33,103 nucleotides of DNA from an uncultured Caryophanales bacterium (GTDB taxonomy: Bacteria > Bacillota_I > Bacilli_A > RF39 > UBA660), in the NCBI GenBank assembly GCA_947306705.1, contig CAMZHD010000009.1, forward strand, positions 1 to 33,103, in the 5' to 3' direction. Below, one piece after another: positions 8,824 to 17,252 of this stretch. The stretch's first letter is position 1, and each line of letters opens with the position of its first letter. Made by a program: the position numbers and the translations under genes. Below the pieces are notes generated by a model that was not told where the DNA came from, did not search any database, and saw nothing but the letters and a program-made list of their open reading frames with translations.

Positions 8824-9312
8824 TTAAGCAACTGGATTTGCTTCTACTGATAAAGCTATAAATGTAGTTACATCAGCAGTTACTGGAGTTTTTAAAGCTT
8901 CTACTTCAACAACGACTGTAGTGCTTCCCCCTGGTGCAATTGTATTGCTTCCTAATGTTGCATTTACTTGGAAGTTTGTATCATCAGCATTATCAACAGC
9001 TAAGTTTTCTAATTTAGCAGCGATTTCATCAGATTCGTTAACAATTGTATAAGTAATTGTTGTTTTGTCTCCTCTTTTTGTGAAACCTTCAATTGTGAAC
9101 TCAGCGTTTAATAAATCTGTTACTGTAGCAGTTACTGTTCCATCTCCAGCTACGGTTGCTGGTTCTTGGAAATGTACTACAAAGTTTGAATCATCAACTG
9201 AAATAGTTCCTGCTCCTTCTATATTTAGTGTTACTCCACTCATGGCAGCGTAACCAATTCCTAAAGCTAATACTGCGATTAGGATTACAATAATTCCTGT
9301 TCTTCTTTTCAT
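8824..9312 (-). CDS. TasA/camelysin-like SipW-dependent secreted protein
   Basis: MKRRTGIIVILIAVLALGIGYAAMSGVTLNIEGAGTISVDDSNFVVHFQEPATV...; size, signal type and adjacency to sipW. Confidence 0.8.
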   Translation of the reverse strand: MKRRTGIIVILIAVLALGIGYAAMSGVTLNIEGAGTISVDDSNFVVHFQEPATVAGDGTVTATVTDLLNAEFTIEGFTKRGDKTTITYTIVNESDEIAAKLENLAVDNADDTNFQVNATLGSNTIAPGGSTTVVVEVEALKTPVTADVTTFIALSVEANPVA

Positions 9313-9384
9313 TTTTTACTCTACCTCTTTCCTTGTCCCAAAATAAAAGCACTATGCTACCTTGTACCATATTTTGATATATTC

Positions 9385-9413
9385 ATTATATCGATTATTT
9401 TTCTTAAAATCAA
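9385..9413 (-). promoter_or_regulatory. Sigma-A-type promoter of the TasA-like/sipW operon
   Basis: Minus strand TTGATT-17 nt-TATAAT (AATCAA at 9408-9413; ATTATA at 9385-9390), about 70 nt upstream of the start codon. Confidence 0.7.
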
Positions 9414-9446
9414 TATTATTTCAAAAAAAAAGAGAATAATTTTCTC

Positions 9447-10124
9447 TTAAAAAACCATCTTATCTAATGCTTCTTTTGCGGCCTCTTGTTCTGCCTCTTT
9501 TTTACTCGTTCCAGAGCCTACTCCATACACGATTTCATCGATTTTTACTTCTACCGTGAAACGTTTATCATGAGCTGGTCCTTCTTCATTTACTAAGACA
9601 TATTCTAGAGACTTTTGCTCTGTTTGAACATATTCTTGTAGAGCACTCTTATAATCACTAAAGAAAGATGTATTTGGATCTTCTATATAAGGAACAATAA
9701 TATCTAATACAACTCTTCTTACCGTTGCATATCCTAAATCTACGTAGATTGCTCCCATTAAGGCTTCAAAGATATCCGCAACAATTGCTTTCTTTAATCC
9801 TTCTTTTTGTTCCCCATTTCCTAATAATATGTAGTTTTGTAGACCAAGGGCTGTTGCATAACAATAGTTTGCATTCTCACAGACGTAACTTGCTCTTACC
9901 TTTGTCATTTCTCCTTCTGATTCTTTATGATTTCGAAATAGATAATCTGCTACTACTAAATCTAGGACAGCATCTCCTAAAAACTCTAATCTTTCATAGT
10001 TTGCTTTTGCTTTATGTTCATTTGTATAAGAACTATGAGAGAAGGCTGCCTTATATAAGGATAGATTCTTAGGAGTAATCTTTAAGGTTTGAAATAGTTC
10101 TTCCATCTTCATCACCGTATTCAT
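9447..10124 (-). CDS. rnc: Ribonuclease III (true start probably 10112 or 10106)
   Basis: YERLEFLGDAVLDLVVADYLF signature, IVADIFEALMGAIYVDLGY, C-terminal dsRBD KRFTVEVKIDEIVYGVGSGTSKKEAEQEAAKEAL. Confidence 0.95.
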   Translation of the reverse strand: MNTVMKMEELFQTLKITPKNLSLYKAAFSHSSYTNEHKAKANYERLEFLGDAVLDLVVADYLFRNHKESEGEMTKVRASYVCENANYCYATALGLQNYILLGNGEQKEGLKKAIVADIFEALMGAIYVDLGYATVRRVVLDIIVPYIEDPNTSFFSDYKSALQEYVQTEQKSLEYVLVNEEGPAHDKRFTVEVKIDEIVYGVGSGTSKKEAEQEAAKEALDKMVF

Positions 10125-10164
10125 TATATCATGATTTTTCCTCTTTCAATAGAGTTTTTTTAGG

Positions 10165-10193
10165 TTGAAAAAAGAGTGAAACCATTGTAAAAT
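10165..10193 (+). promoter_or_regulatory. Sigma-A-type promoter for yidD/lipoprotein operon
   Basis: TTGAAA-17 nt-TAAAAT immediately upstream of ATG at 10209. Confidence 0.65.
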
Positions 10194-10208
10194 GAATATG
10201 GTGATTCT

Positions 10209-10433
10209 ATGAAGAGGTTCCTTATCAAACTGATTCATTTATATCAAAAAATACCCTTCTCTAGTCATAATAAATGTAGGTATACTCCTACATGTAGTCA
10301 TTATGCTATAGAAGCAATTGAAACACACGGGACGATGAAAGGACTATTCCTAGCATTTAAAAGGATTCTTCGTTGTAATCCTTGGGGAGGCTTTGGATAT
10401 GATCCTGTTCCACCTAAGAAGGAGAAATTATGA
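10209..10433 (+). CDS. yidD: Membrane protein insertion efficiency factor YidD
   Basis: [46 protein letters not shown], classic YidD signature. Confidence 0.95.
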   Translation: MKRFLIKLIHLYQKIPFSSHNKCRYTPTCSHYAIEAIETHGTMKGLFLAFKRILRCNPWGGFGYDPVPPKKEKL

Positions 10434-11293
10434 AAAAGAAACTATTAAGCTTACTACTATTACTCATTCCATTTCTATTATCTGGTTGTACCAATGACAG
10501 TATGGATAACATTGAAATTATTGTAACGAATTATCCAAACGAGTATATTGTGAAAAACTTATATGGAGAACATGCAACGATCTCTTCTATTTATCCAGAT
10601 GGAGTTGATATTGATAATTACAAGATCAGTACGAAACAAAAAAATGAATATTCTAAAAAGGATTTATTTGTTTACAACGGATTACTAGAAAAAGAAAGAA
10701 ACCTTGCCGTGGATTTACTTGCTATTAATCCTGATTTAAAGATTATTGATACTGCTTATGTATTAGAGACAGATTATTCTCCGGAAGAATTATGGTTAAA
10801 TCCATCCTCTCTTCTTATGATGAGTCAAAACGTACGATTAAGTTTAGATGAATATGTTTCTAGTAACTTTTTAAAGAAGGAAATAGATACTGCTTATGAT
10901 GAATTAAAGATTCAATTAAGTGAGTTAGATGCAGAATATCGATTAGCGGTTGATAGTACGAATAATAAAGTATTGATTGTATCTGATAGTGCTTTAAAGT
11001 ATTTAGAGAAATTTGGATTAACGGTTGTATGTATTGATAGTGATGCTACTCAAAAAACATTATCCGATGCAGAAAACTATATGAAAGCAGGAACTGTTAA
11101 TTATGTATTCCAATTCAAAGGACAACCTATTAATGATAATGCGAAAAAGTTATTAGAAGAGAATCCTACGATTCAAACAATTGAATTACATCGATTAGAT
11201 AATATATCTGATGAGGAAAGAACCAATAAAGAAGATTATGCTTCTTTACTAAGAAATAACTTAGAATTAATCAAGAAAGAATTATATCAATAA
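10430..11293 (+). CDS. ZnuA/AdcA-like metal ABC transporter substrate-binding lipoprotein, ligand-degenerate
   Basis: Lipobox [24 protein letters not shown]..., [38 protein letters not shown] overlap with yidD. Confidence 0.75.
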   Translation: MKKKLLSLLLLLIPFLLSGCTNDSMDNIEIIVTNYPNEYIVKNLYGEHATISSIYPDGVDIDNYKISTKQKNEYSKKDLFVYNGLLEKERNLAVDLLAINPDLKIIDTAYVLETDYSPEELWLNPSSLLMMSQNVRLSLDEYVSSNFLKKEIDTAYDELKIQLSELDAEYRLAVDSTNNKVLIVSDSALKYLEKFGLTVVCIDSDATQKTLSDAENYMKAGTVNYVFQFKGQPINDNAKKLLEENPTIQTIELHRLDNISDEERTNKEDYASLLRNNLELIKKELYQ

Positions 11294-11324
11294 AAAAGAA
11301 TAGTTAAACTATTCTTTTTTTATT
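11289..11324. terminator. Bidirectional intrinsic terminator between convergent genes
   Basis: aataaaaaaGAATAG-ttaaa-CTATTCtttttttatt between the + gene ending 11293 and the - gene ending 11320. Confidence 0.75.
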
Positions 11325-12657
11325 GGTCTCTATACTGTTTAATCAATTGAGTTGCTTTTTCTTGTTTTTCTTCTGGTACTTTTTCGTCTATAATTTTTCT
11401 AGCTCTTTCTCTCCATGTAGATGAGTGAATCATTCTTTGTACCTGTGGATGTTTTTGTAGAGCTTGTTTATCTAATTGACTTAACTCTTCAAAATTCTCT
11501 AAATCCATAATATAAATGGCATTTTTTTCAGCAGAACGAGGATGAGCATCATCATACTCTCTATCTAGAAGAACTTTTCCATTTGGATAGATATATCCTA
11601 CATATCCTTTATTATATTGCGTTTTTCCTTCTGCGAATAATACATAACCAGAATTTTCATAGAATTCTTGTTTTGCTTGTCCTTTGGCTCTTAGACGTTG
11701 TGTTTCTTCTAGAGAATAGATTTCTGGTCTTGGATTTTCACTTAAAGGTTGAATGACTTTTCTTGGTACTTTTCCTTTTGGAACAATCTCCCAAGGTAAA
11801 GCAATTCTATCTCCTTTTAGTTTTTCTTTCATTTCATTATACTTCACTAATACTGTGTAATAAGAAACTTCTTGTCCTCTTACATTGATTCTTACTGATT
11901 TGTCATAAGAAGATTTGAAATACTTCTCAACTAACGCAAGATACTTTTTAATGGTATTGGTATCTCTTGTTCCTTCACATACCATTAAGTATTCCCAAAC
12001 AACATATAATGTCATTTTATTCACATCAATCTTCTCACGAATATAAGAGTTGTATGATTTAGATTCAATTAGCTCTTTATATTCCTGTCTTTGATGAACT
12101 AATCTTCTATAGAATTCACTTTGTGTTTCTAGGAATCGATCTAATCTATGTTTTAGGGCACATCCAAAATAGTAATGCTCTTCTTCTTCATAAGTATCAG
12201 CATTAACTGGATCTAATCGTTTTAATGCTTTTATTTCTTCAATATATCTTCTACTATCTACTAAGTCTTGGTAAATGACCGGGAATTCTCCTAGTAATTC
12301 TCCTTCACTTGTGATTTGTCTTAGACGAGCAATTCTTTTTTCACATTCAAATGTTAGTTCTTCATTATCTTTATGATGACCTTCTACTCCTAATATAATC
12401 ATTAGTTTTTCTAGGAATTCATCATAACTTGCACGAACATACCCTACTACACTACTTCCATCATTATAACAGGTTAAAAAATCAGTGAAATCATCATTAA
12501 ATTTTTTATATTTAAATACTTGATGAACATGTTCTCTACTCATTAATCTAAAATCAAAAAACATATCCTCTTGTAAGTCTTTATTCTTAGCGCATTCTTG
12601 TAGTAATGTTTTCAATGAAATGTTCACTGTTGGATAACTAGTACTCATAAATGCCAT
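11320..12657 (-). CDS. Uncharacterised 445-aa cytoplasmic protein
   Basis: Long ORF, no signal peptide, last gene of a minus-strand cluster with the 642-, 611- and 95-aa ORFs. Confidence 0.7.
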   Translation of the reverse strand: MAFMSTSYPTVNISLKTLLQECAKNKDLQEDMFFDFRLMSREHVHQVFKYKKFNDDFTDFLTCYNDGSSVVGYVRASYDEFLEKLMIILGVEGHHKDNEELTFECEKRIARLRQITSEGELLGEFPVIYQDLVDSRRYIEEIKALKRLDPVNADTYEEEEHYYFGCALKHRLDRFLETQSEFYRRLVHQRQEYKELIESKSYNSYIREKIDVNKMTLYVVWEYLMVCEGTRDTNTIKKYLALVEKYFKSSYDKSVRINVRGQEVSYYTVLVKYNEMKEKLKGDRIALPWEIVPKGKVPRKVIQPLSENPRPEIYSLEETQRLRAKGQAKQEFYENSGYVLFAEGKTQYNKGYVGYIYPNGKVLLDREYDDAHPRSAEKNAIYIMDLENFEELSQLDKQALQKHPQVQRMIHSSTWRERARKIIDEKVPEEKQEKATQLIKQYRDQ

Positions 12658-12696
12658 CCCCCTTTAAAATTGGCAATATTATACCACAAAAACAAA

Positions 12697-12724
12697 AAAA
12701 AGTACAGTGTTTCCTGTACTTTTT
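12697..12724 (-). terminator. Intrinsic terminator after the 95-aa ORF
   Basis: AAAAAGTACAG-tgtttc-CTGTACTTTTT stem with U-tract on the minus strand. Confidence 0.7.
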
Positions 12725-13010
12725 ATATTTTATCAATATTTAGAATATCTTCATTAATCTCTTGAACCATCTCATGTACATGTTCATCATCAAAGATTTC
12801 TTTCACTTCCTCTACATCTTTTGTGAATAGTTCTATTCGAAATAACATGAGTTCCTCTATGTTTTCAATTCCAATTTGTCGGAAGAAATCAATCACATCA
12901 CTGACATTTCTTTTTTCAATTTGAAAGACATCTAAGATACCTTCATCGTACTTTAAGGTAAGTTTATCGATTAATTCTTGGGTAAATCCTTTTTCTAGTA
13001 AGAACTGCAT
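12723..13010 (-). CDS. Uncharacterised 95-aa acidic protein, translationally coupled to the upstream 611-aa ORF
   Basis: MQFLLEKGFTQELIDKLTLKYDEGILDVFQIEKRNVSDVIDFFRQIGIENIEELMLF...; 16-bp overlap with the preceding ORF. Confidence 0.7.
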   Translation of the reverse strand: MQFLLEKGFTQELIDKLTLKYDEGILDVFQIEKRNVSDVIDFFRQIGIENIEELMLFRIELFTKDVEEVKEIFDDEHVHEMVQEINEDILNIDKI

Positions 13011-14830
13011 AAATCTAACCTACCTTTCAGAATTCCTTTTATCTTATCAAAATCTTCTTGATTCATAATAGAGTTATAAGTGACTGCATATAATAAACTA
13101 TCTTCTAAAGACTCTAATCCATATGTTTTTAAGATATTATAAATTCTTTTTACTTTTGGTTTTGATATAAGTCTTCCATTGAAATTATAACGATTTGGAT
13201 CATTTGGATCGGTATATGGTTCTAGCTCATCTAAATCCTTTCCAACTATATCAATAATTTCTGTTTCTTCTGTATTGGATTTTTCAACAGCAGCATCCAT
13301 TCTCTCTTTCTCTTGAATTGGAATTTCAATGGATCCTGTTATTTCTTCTTTATTTGCTTGTTCGATTCCTTTGTATGGAATACTTTCATATCCACTACCA
13401 ATATATCTTGTGATTTCTCCTCTTAGTAATGGTTTTGAAGAATTACTATTTACAAATGGACCTGTTGCTTCTTGATAATCTCCATTCTCATCTACTGGTA
13501 GATAAGAAGCAATGATATTGTAGAATACTAAATCTTTTGGAGACACAATATTATAAATACGACTCATATTTTGTTTAATATAAGAATGTCCTAATGGACA
13601 AATTTCAATAAATTGATCCACGATTTCTGCAAAGTTTCTGGACATTAAGCATCCTAATGCTGGATGAACCAAAGTTCCATTATCTCTAAAGAATGGGAAT
13701 CCATATTCTTGATAAGCTTCCATATTCTTGACAAGTCTTTGATGATTCATGGCTAATACTTCTTTGCATTTTCCATAGATATAACTTGTTTCAAAACCTA
13801 TTTCTTCTAAGTATTCCACATTTTTTACATAATCATCGGATCTTCCACTAATCGCTGGTAATACAGAATCTCCTTCTAGTATTTTTCTAGAAGAAAAACC
13901 TTGTGGAATTAATACTGGAAGAATTCCTGTTAGTTCTCTTGGAGTAATTCCTCTCTTCTTACTAAATAACACAATATTTTCAAGGACATCTTTATTTCCT
14001 CTTAGTAGGAGTAATACTAGTTTATTTCCTTTTTTCTCTAAAGAAAATCTTGGGAAATGGTATTGTGTTAATACTTCTAGAATATCCTCTATATTTTTTA
14101 TATTTCCTTGTTTTAGGAGTTCTTTTCGTAAATCTTCACTTAATTCACTGAAATCATAATGATATCTCTTAAAGATTTCAGATACTTGTTTTTCATCTAA
14201 TTCGGAAGATCTTTCTTCTCCTTTTTGATCTCCTAATCGATTTTGAAATACATGTTTATTATATTTCATGATACTAAGAATGATTCCTCTTTTGGTAGAT
14301 TCTGTTAGAGAACATTCTCTCATTAATAATTCGATTAATTCTTGATCATTCATAAATGTAGTACTATTCTTATCTTCTAATGCTCTTAATAATTCTTTAT
14401 ATTTTTCACATAGATTGGAAAGTCTTCCAATCATATTCATACTTTCTATATCTTGTGCTTTCTTTTCTTTTGATAAAGCATCTAATCGTTCAAAGAAATC
14501 TCTTACATATTGTAGTTGAGATTCTTGAATAATATAGGTTGTTTTCTTATCTCTGTTAAATCTTAAAAGAATTTGAATGGTTCTTAAATAATTCGCAATT
14601 TGTTTTTTATCTTCTTCTGGAACGGATAATTCCGCTAAAATATCATCAATGGATCTTAAATCAACATCCATAATATTTAAAACATCAGAACGTACTTTTT
14701 CAATCTCTTCCTTATAATTCTCTAGTGGAGAGACGTTCATTCTTTTTAATTCTTCCAGTTTATGTTCATACCCTAATATGACTTCTTTTAGAATCATGAC
14801 TAATGTGAATTGTTCTTCTGCCATAAACAT
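12995..14830 (-). CDS. Uncharacterised 611-aa alpha-helical protein
   Basis: Long ORF, helical repeat-like segments; starts 9 bp after the 642-aa ORF stop. Confidence 0.75.
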   Translation of the reverse strand: MFMAEEQFTLVMILKEVILGYEHKLEELKRMNVSPLENYKEEIEKVRSDVLNIMDVDLRSIDDILAELSVPEEDKKQIANYLRTIQILLRFNRDKKTTYIIQESQLQYVRDFFERLDALSKEKKAQDIESMNMIGRLSNLCEKYKELLRALEDKNSTTFMNDQELIELLMRECSLTESTKRGIILSIMKYNKHVFQNRLGDQKGEERSSELDEKQVSEIFKRYHYDFSELSEDLRKELLKQGNIKNIEDILEVLTQYHFPRFSLEKKGNKLVLLLLRGNKDVLENIVLFSKKRGITPRELTGILPVLIPQGFSSRKILEGDSVLPAISGRSDDYVKNVEYLEEIGFETSYIYGKCKEVLAMNHQRLVKNMEAYQEYGFPFFRDNGTLVHPALGCLMSRNFAEIVDQFIEICPLGHSYIKQNMSRIYNIVSPKDLVFYNIIASYLPVDENGDYQEATGPFVNSNSSKPLLRGEITRYIGSGYESIPYKGIEQANKEEITGSIEIPIQEKERMDAAVEKSNTEETEIIDIVGKDLDELEPYTDPNDPNRYNFNGRLISKPKVKRIYNILKTYGLESLEDSLLYAVTYNSIMNQEDFDKIKGILKGRLDLCSSY

Positions 14831-14839
14831 CTTTCCTTT

Positions 14840-16768
14840 CTATTTTTGCGCAGCGACCATTTTAGAGATTTCCTGTGATTCGATATCTCGCATCATTTGT
14901 TCTAACTCTTCTTCTCCTTTTTTACCACTGGCTTCTTGTAGTTCATTTTTGATGGATACTGATTTTTCTTCATAAGCTAGACGTTTTTCTTCTACTTGTA
15001 AGTCATCCATCATTTGTCGAATTTTATCTTCATTCATTTTTACTCTCATATCTGCTTCTCTAAAGTTGTCTTCTCTACCATAAATGAAGCTAATTCCTAG
15101 AATAATCATATCTTGTTTTCCTGTTTGTACATAGAAAATACCAATACGATTTCCTTCTTTATATTTGACTCCTAGACTTCTTAAATATTTCCAACTATCT
15201 CTTGCGCAATTGGTTTTTCCAGGACCTTGTTCTTCTAATTGATTTAAAGTATTTAAAATACCATCATAGTAAGCTTTACTTATTCCTTTACTATCTTTTC
15301 CTAATTGAATATCATCTTCAAAGAAAGAGCGTTCCTCATTCTTCATTAAGAAGAATAGATTTCCTTTTTCTTCTTCTGATGTTTCCGTAGGATGAATAAA
15401 ATCTTTTTTCGTATCTTTTGCGACCACTTCATAACTATCCATGATTTCTTGTAATCTTGTACAAGCGCGAGAAGCAAATTCATAATCTTCTTCTGTATCA
15501 ATATCTAAAGATTGAATTAGATTTAAGAAATAATTTGCTTCATAAGCAGCATCTCTTAAAATGGTATCTGCTTCTTTATTTAAAGATTTGGTTCTATACA
15601 TCGTTACACGTGCTGCTTTATGACGATATAGACCACTAATATAATTATCTAATAATTGTCTTTCTGAGAAATTCATTCTAGAAATTTGTTTTTTTTCTTT
15701 TTCTACAAGAGCTTTTGCTTTATCCATGACTAATTGTTGTTCTTCTCTTGTTAATAATTCTTTTCTAGATGAATCTAATATATTGGATAAAATCTCTTTT
15801 GCACGATCTTCTCTTTGATCATTTTGTTCAAAGAAACGAGCTAATGCTTGTTCTGGAGAAATTCCTTCATCATAGATAATGGTTTCTATTTCATCTTCTG
15901 CAAGGAATTGAATTTCTTCTATAGAAGCAGGATCCATATACGTATAATCAATTTCTTTTAAAGATTTTGGATCCATAATATGAACTAATTTTTGAAGAGT
16001 TACTGGGTCACTTAATAATTCTTTGATTCTCTTTTTATCTTCTTCTGATAATTCTTTTTCTTTTCTTTTAACTCTTTCATCGATTTCTTCTTTTGCTTCT
16101 ACTTGTTCTCCTTCTATTTCAATCTCAATTGTTTTATTACTATTTAAGATTTCTTGATAAATAGAAACATTTTCTAACCAGATTTTTGTTAGAAGTTCAC
16201 TTTTTTCTTCATCTGATAGAGAACAATCATTTAAGAATGCTTCTAAGAAATCAATATCTTCTACTGGACGATCTAACTCTCCCTCTGTGAAGGCATCTCC
16301 AATTAATACTAATTTCTCCATATAAGATTCTATATTTTGTTTTTTCTTGGAAATATCTGATAGATGAATTTGTTGTTGGTAAGAAGATAAATCATTTTGT
16401 AATCCTCTTAATACATCTTCTGCTTGTTTTCTTTGAGGAGCAATAAACTCTTCTTCTAATAGACCAGATTCTTTTAAATAATAATAATTCATAATCTGTT
16501 CTACAATTGCTTGTACTCTTTCTTTTGAAGATTCTATTCTTTCTAATAATTCTAAGATTCTTGCTTTTTCTTCTTCTCTCTTCGTTGCAAAATCTTCTAC
16601 AAAGGCCATTTGAGACGCACTTAAAACATCAAGCAAGTCTTTGATTGCTTGATAGTCATTTTCTTGACTTTCTATCGTGTTTAATTCTTCCTCTTTCTTG
16701 GAAAAGAGTTGTTCTAGTTCAATTAAGAATTTATCTACGATTGTTTGTTCTCCCATACTGCACCTCAA
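14840..16768 (-). CDS. Uncharacterised 642-aa coiled-coil protein with a globular C-terminal domain
   Basis: Glu/Lys-rich helical N-terminal two-thirds; C-terminal KYLRSLGVKYKEGNRIGIFYVQTGKQDMIILGISFIYGREDNFREADMRV segment. Confidence 0.75.
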   Translation of the reverse strand: MRCSMGEQTIVDKFLIELEQLFSKKEEELNTIESQENDYQAIKDLLDVLSASQMAFVEDFATKREEEKARILELLERIESSKERVQAIVEQIMNYYYLKESGLLEEEFIAPQRKQAEDVLRGLQNDLSSYQQQIHLSDISKKKQNIESYMEKLVLIGDAFTEGELDRPVEDIDFLEAFLNDCSLSDEEKSELLTKIWLENVSIYQEILNSNKTIEIEIEGEQVEAKEEIDERVKRKEKELSEEDKKRIKELLSDPVTLQKLVHIMDPKSLKEIDYTYMDPASIEEIQFLAEDEIETIIYDEGISPEQALARFFEQNDQREDRAKEILSNILDSSRKELLTREEQQLVMDKAKALVEKEKKQISRMNFSERQLLDNYISGLYRHKAARVTMYRTKSLNKEADTILRDAAYEANYFLNLIQSLDIDTEEDYEFASRACTRLQEIMDSYEVVAKDTKKDFIHPTETSEEEKGNLFFLMKNEERSFFEDDIQLGKDSKGISKAYYDGILNTLNQLEEQGPGKTNCARDSWKYLRSLGVKYKEGNRIGIFYVQTGKQDMIILGISFIYGREDNFREADMRVKMNEDKIRQMMDDLQVEEKRLAYEEKSVSIKNELQEASGKKGEEELEQMMRDIESQEISKMVAAQK

Positions 16769-16852
16769 TATCCTATTCTATTAAAATTATACAATATCTT
16801 TTTCTAAAATAAAAGGGTATTTTCTTTTATTTTAAAAAAGTTCGATTTTAAT

Positions 16853-16880
16853 TGATTTTTTTGATTTTATTTGGTAAAAT
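16853..16880 (+). promoter_or_regulatory. Sigma-A-type promoter of rpsT
   Basis: TTGATT (16853-16858)-about 16-17 nt-TAAAAT (16875-16880), about 30 nt upstream of the start codon. Confidence 0.65.
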
Positions 16881-16909
16881 TAACTTGTTTACAAAAGTGA
16901 GGTGAGATT

Positions 16910-17173
16910 ATGCCAAATATTAAAAGTGCTAAAAAACGTATGCGTTCAAACGCAAAGAAAGCAGAAGTAAATGCTGTTATTACTACAAGTATGAGAACTG
17001 CTATTAAGAAATTCGAAAAAGAAGTTAAAGCTGGAAACAAGGAAGCTGCAAGTAACAATTTGAATATTGCGATTCAAAGAGTTGATAAAGCTATGTCTAG
17101 TGGAAAGGTTCATAAAAATAAAGCTGCTCGTTTAAAATCTAGATTAACAAAGATGATGAACACTATGGAGTAA
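16910..17173 (+). CDS. rpsT: 30S ribosomal protein S20
   Basis: MPNIKSAKKRMRSNAKKAEVNAVITTSMRTAIKKFEKEV...DKAMSSGKVHKNKAARLKSRLTKMMN. Confidence 0.97.
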   Translation: MPNIKSAKKRMRSNAKKAEVNAVITTSMRTAIKKFEKEVKAGNKEAASNNLNIAIQRVDKAMSSGKVHKNKAARLKSRLTKMMNTME

Positions 17174-17198
17174 ACCAATTAGAAATAATTGGTTTTTT
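17173..17198 (+). terminator. rpsT intrinsic terminator
   Basis: AACCAATTA-gaaa-TAATTGGTT followed by TTTTT. Confidence 0.85.
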
Positions 17199-17200
17199 TA

Positions 17201-17229
17201 TTTACTTTGATTTTTATTGTTGATAAAAT
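17201..17229 (+). promoter_or_regulatory. Putative sigma-A promoter for the transglutaminase-like gene
   Basis: TTTACT-17 nt-TAAAAT upstream of GGGAGG RBS and ATG at 17253. Confidence 0.5.
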
Positions 17230-17252
17230 GGATTTGATGATGGGAGGCATAT

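Noticed and set aside
9725-10072. 115-aa plus-strand Leu-rich ORF antisense to rnc
   Set aside because: Leu/Arg/His-rich composition is an artefact of the reverse complement of the rnc coding frame.
15202-15639. Plus-strand Leu-rich ORFs antisense to the 642-aa gene
   Set aside because: Antisense artefacts of Glu/Lys-rich coiled-coil codons.
16867-17058. 63-aa minus-strand ORF overlapping rpsT
   Set aside because: rpsT on the plus strand is unambiguous with promoter, RBS and terminator.
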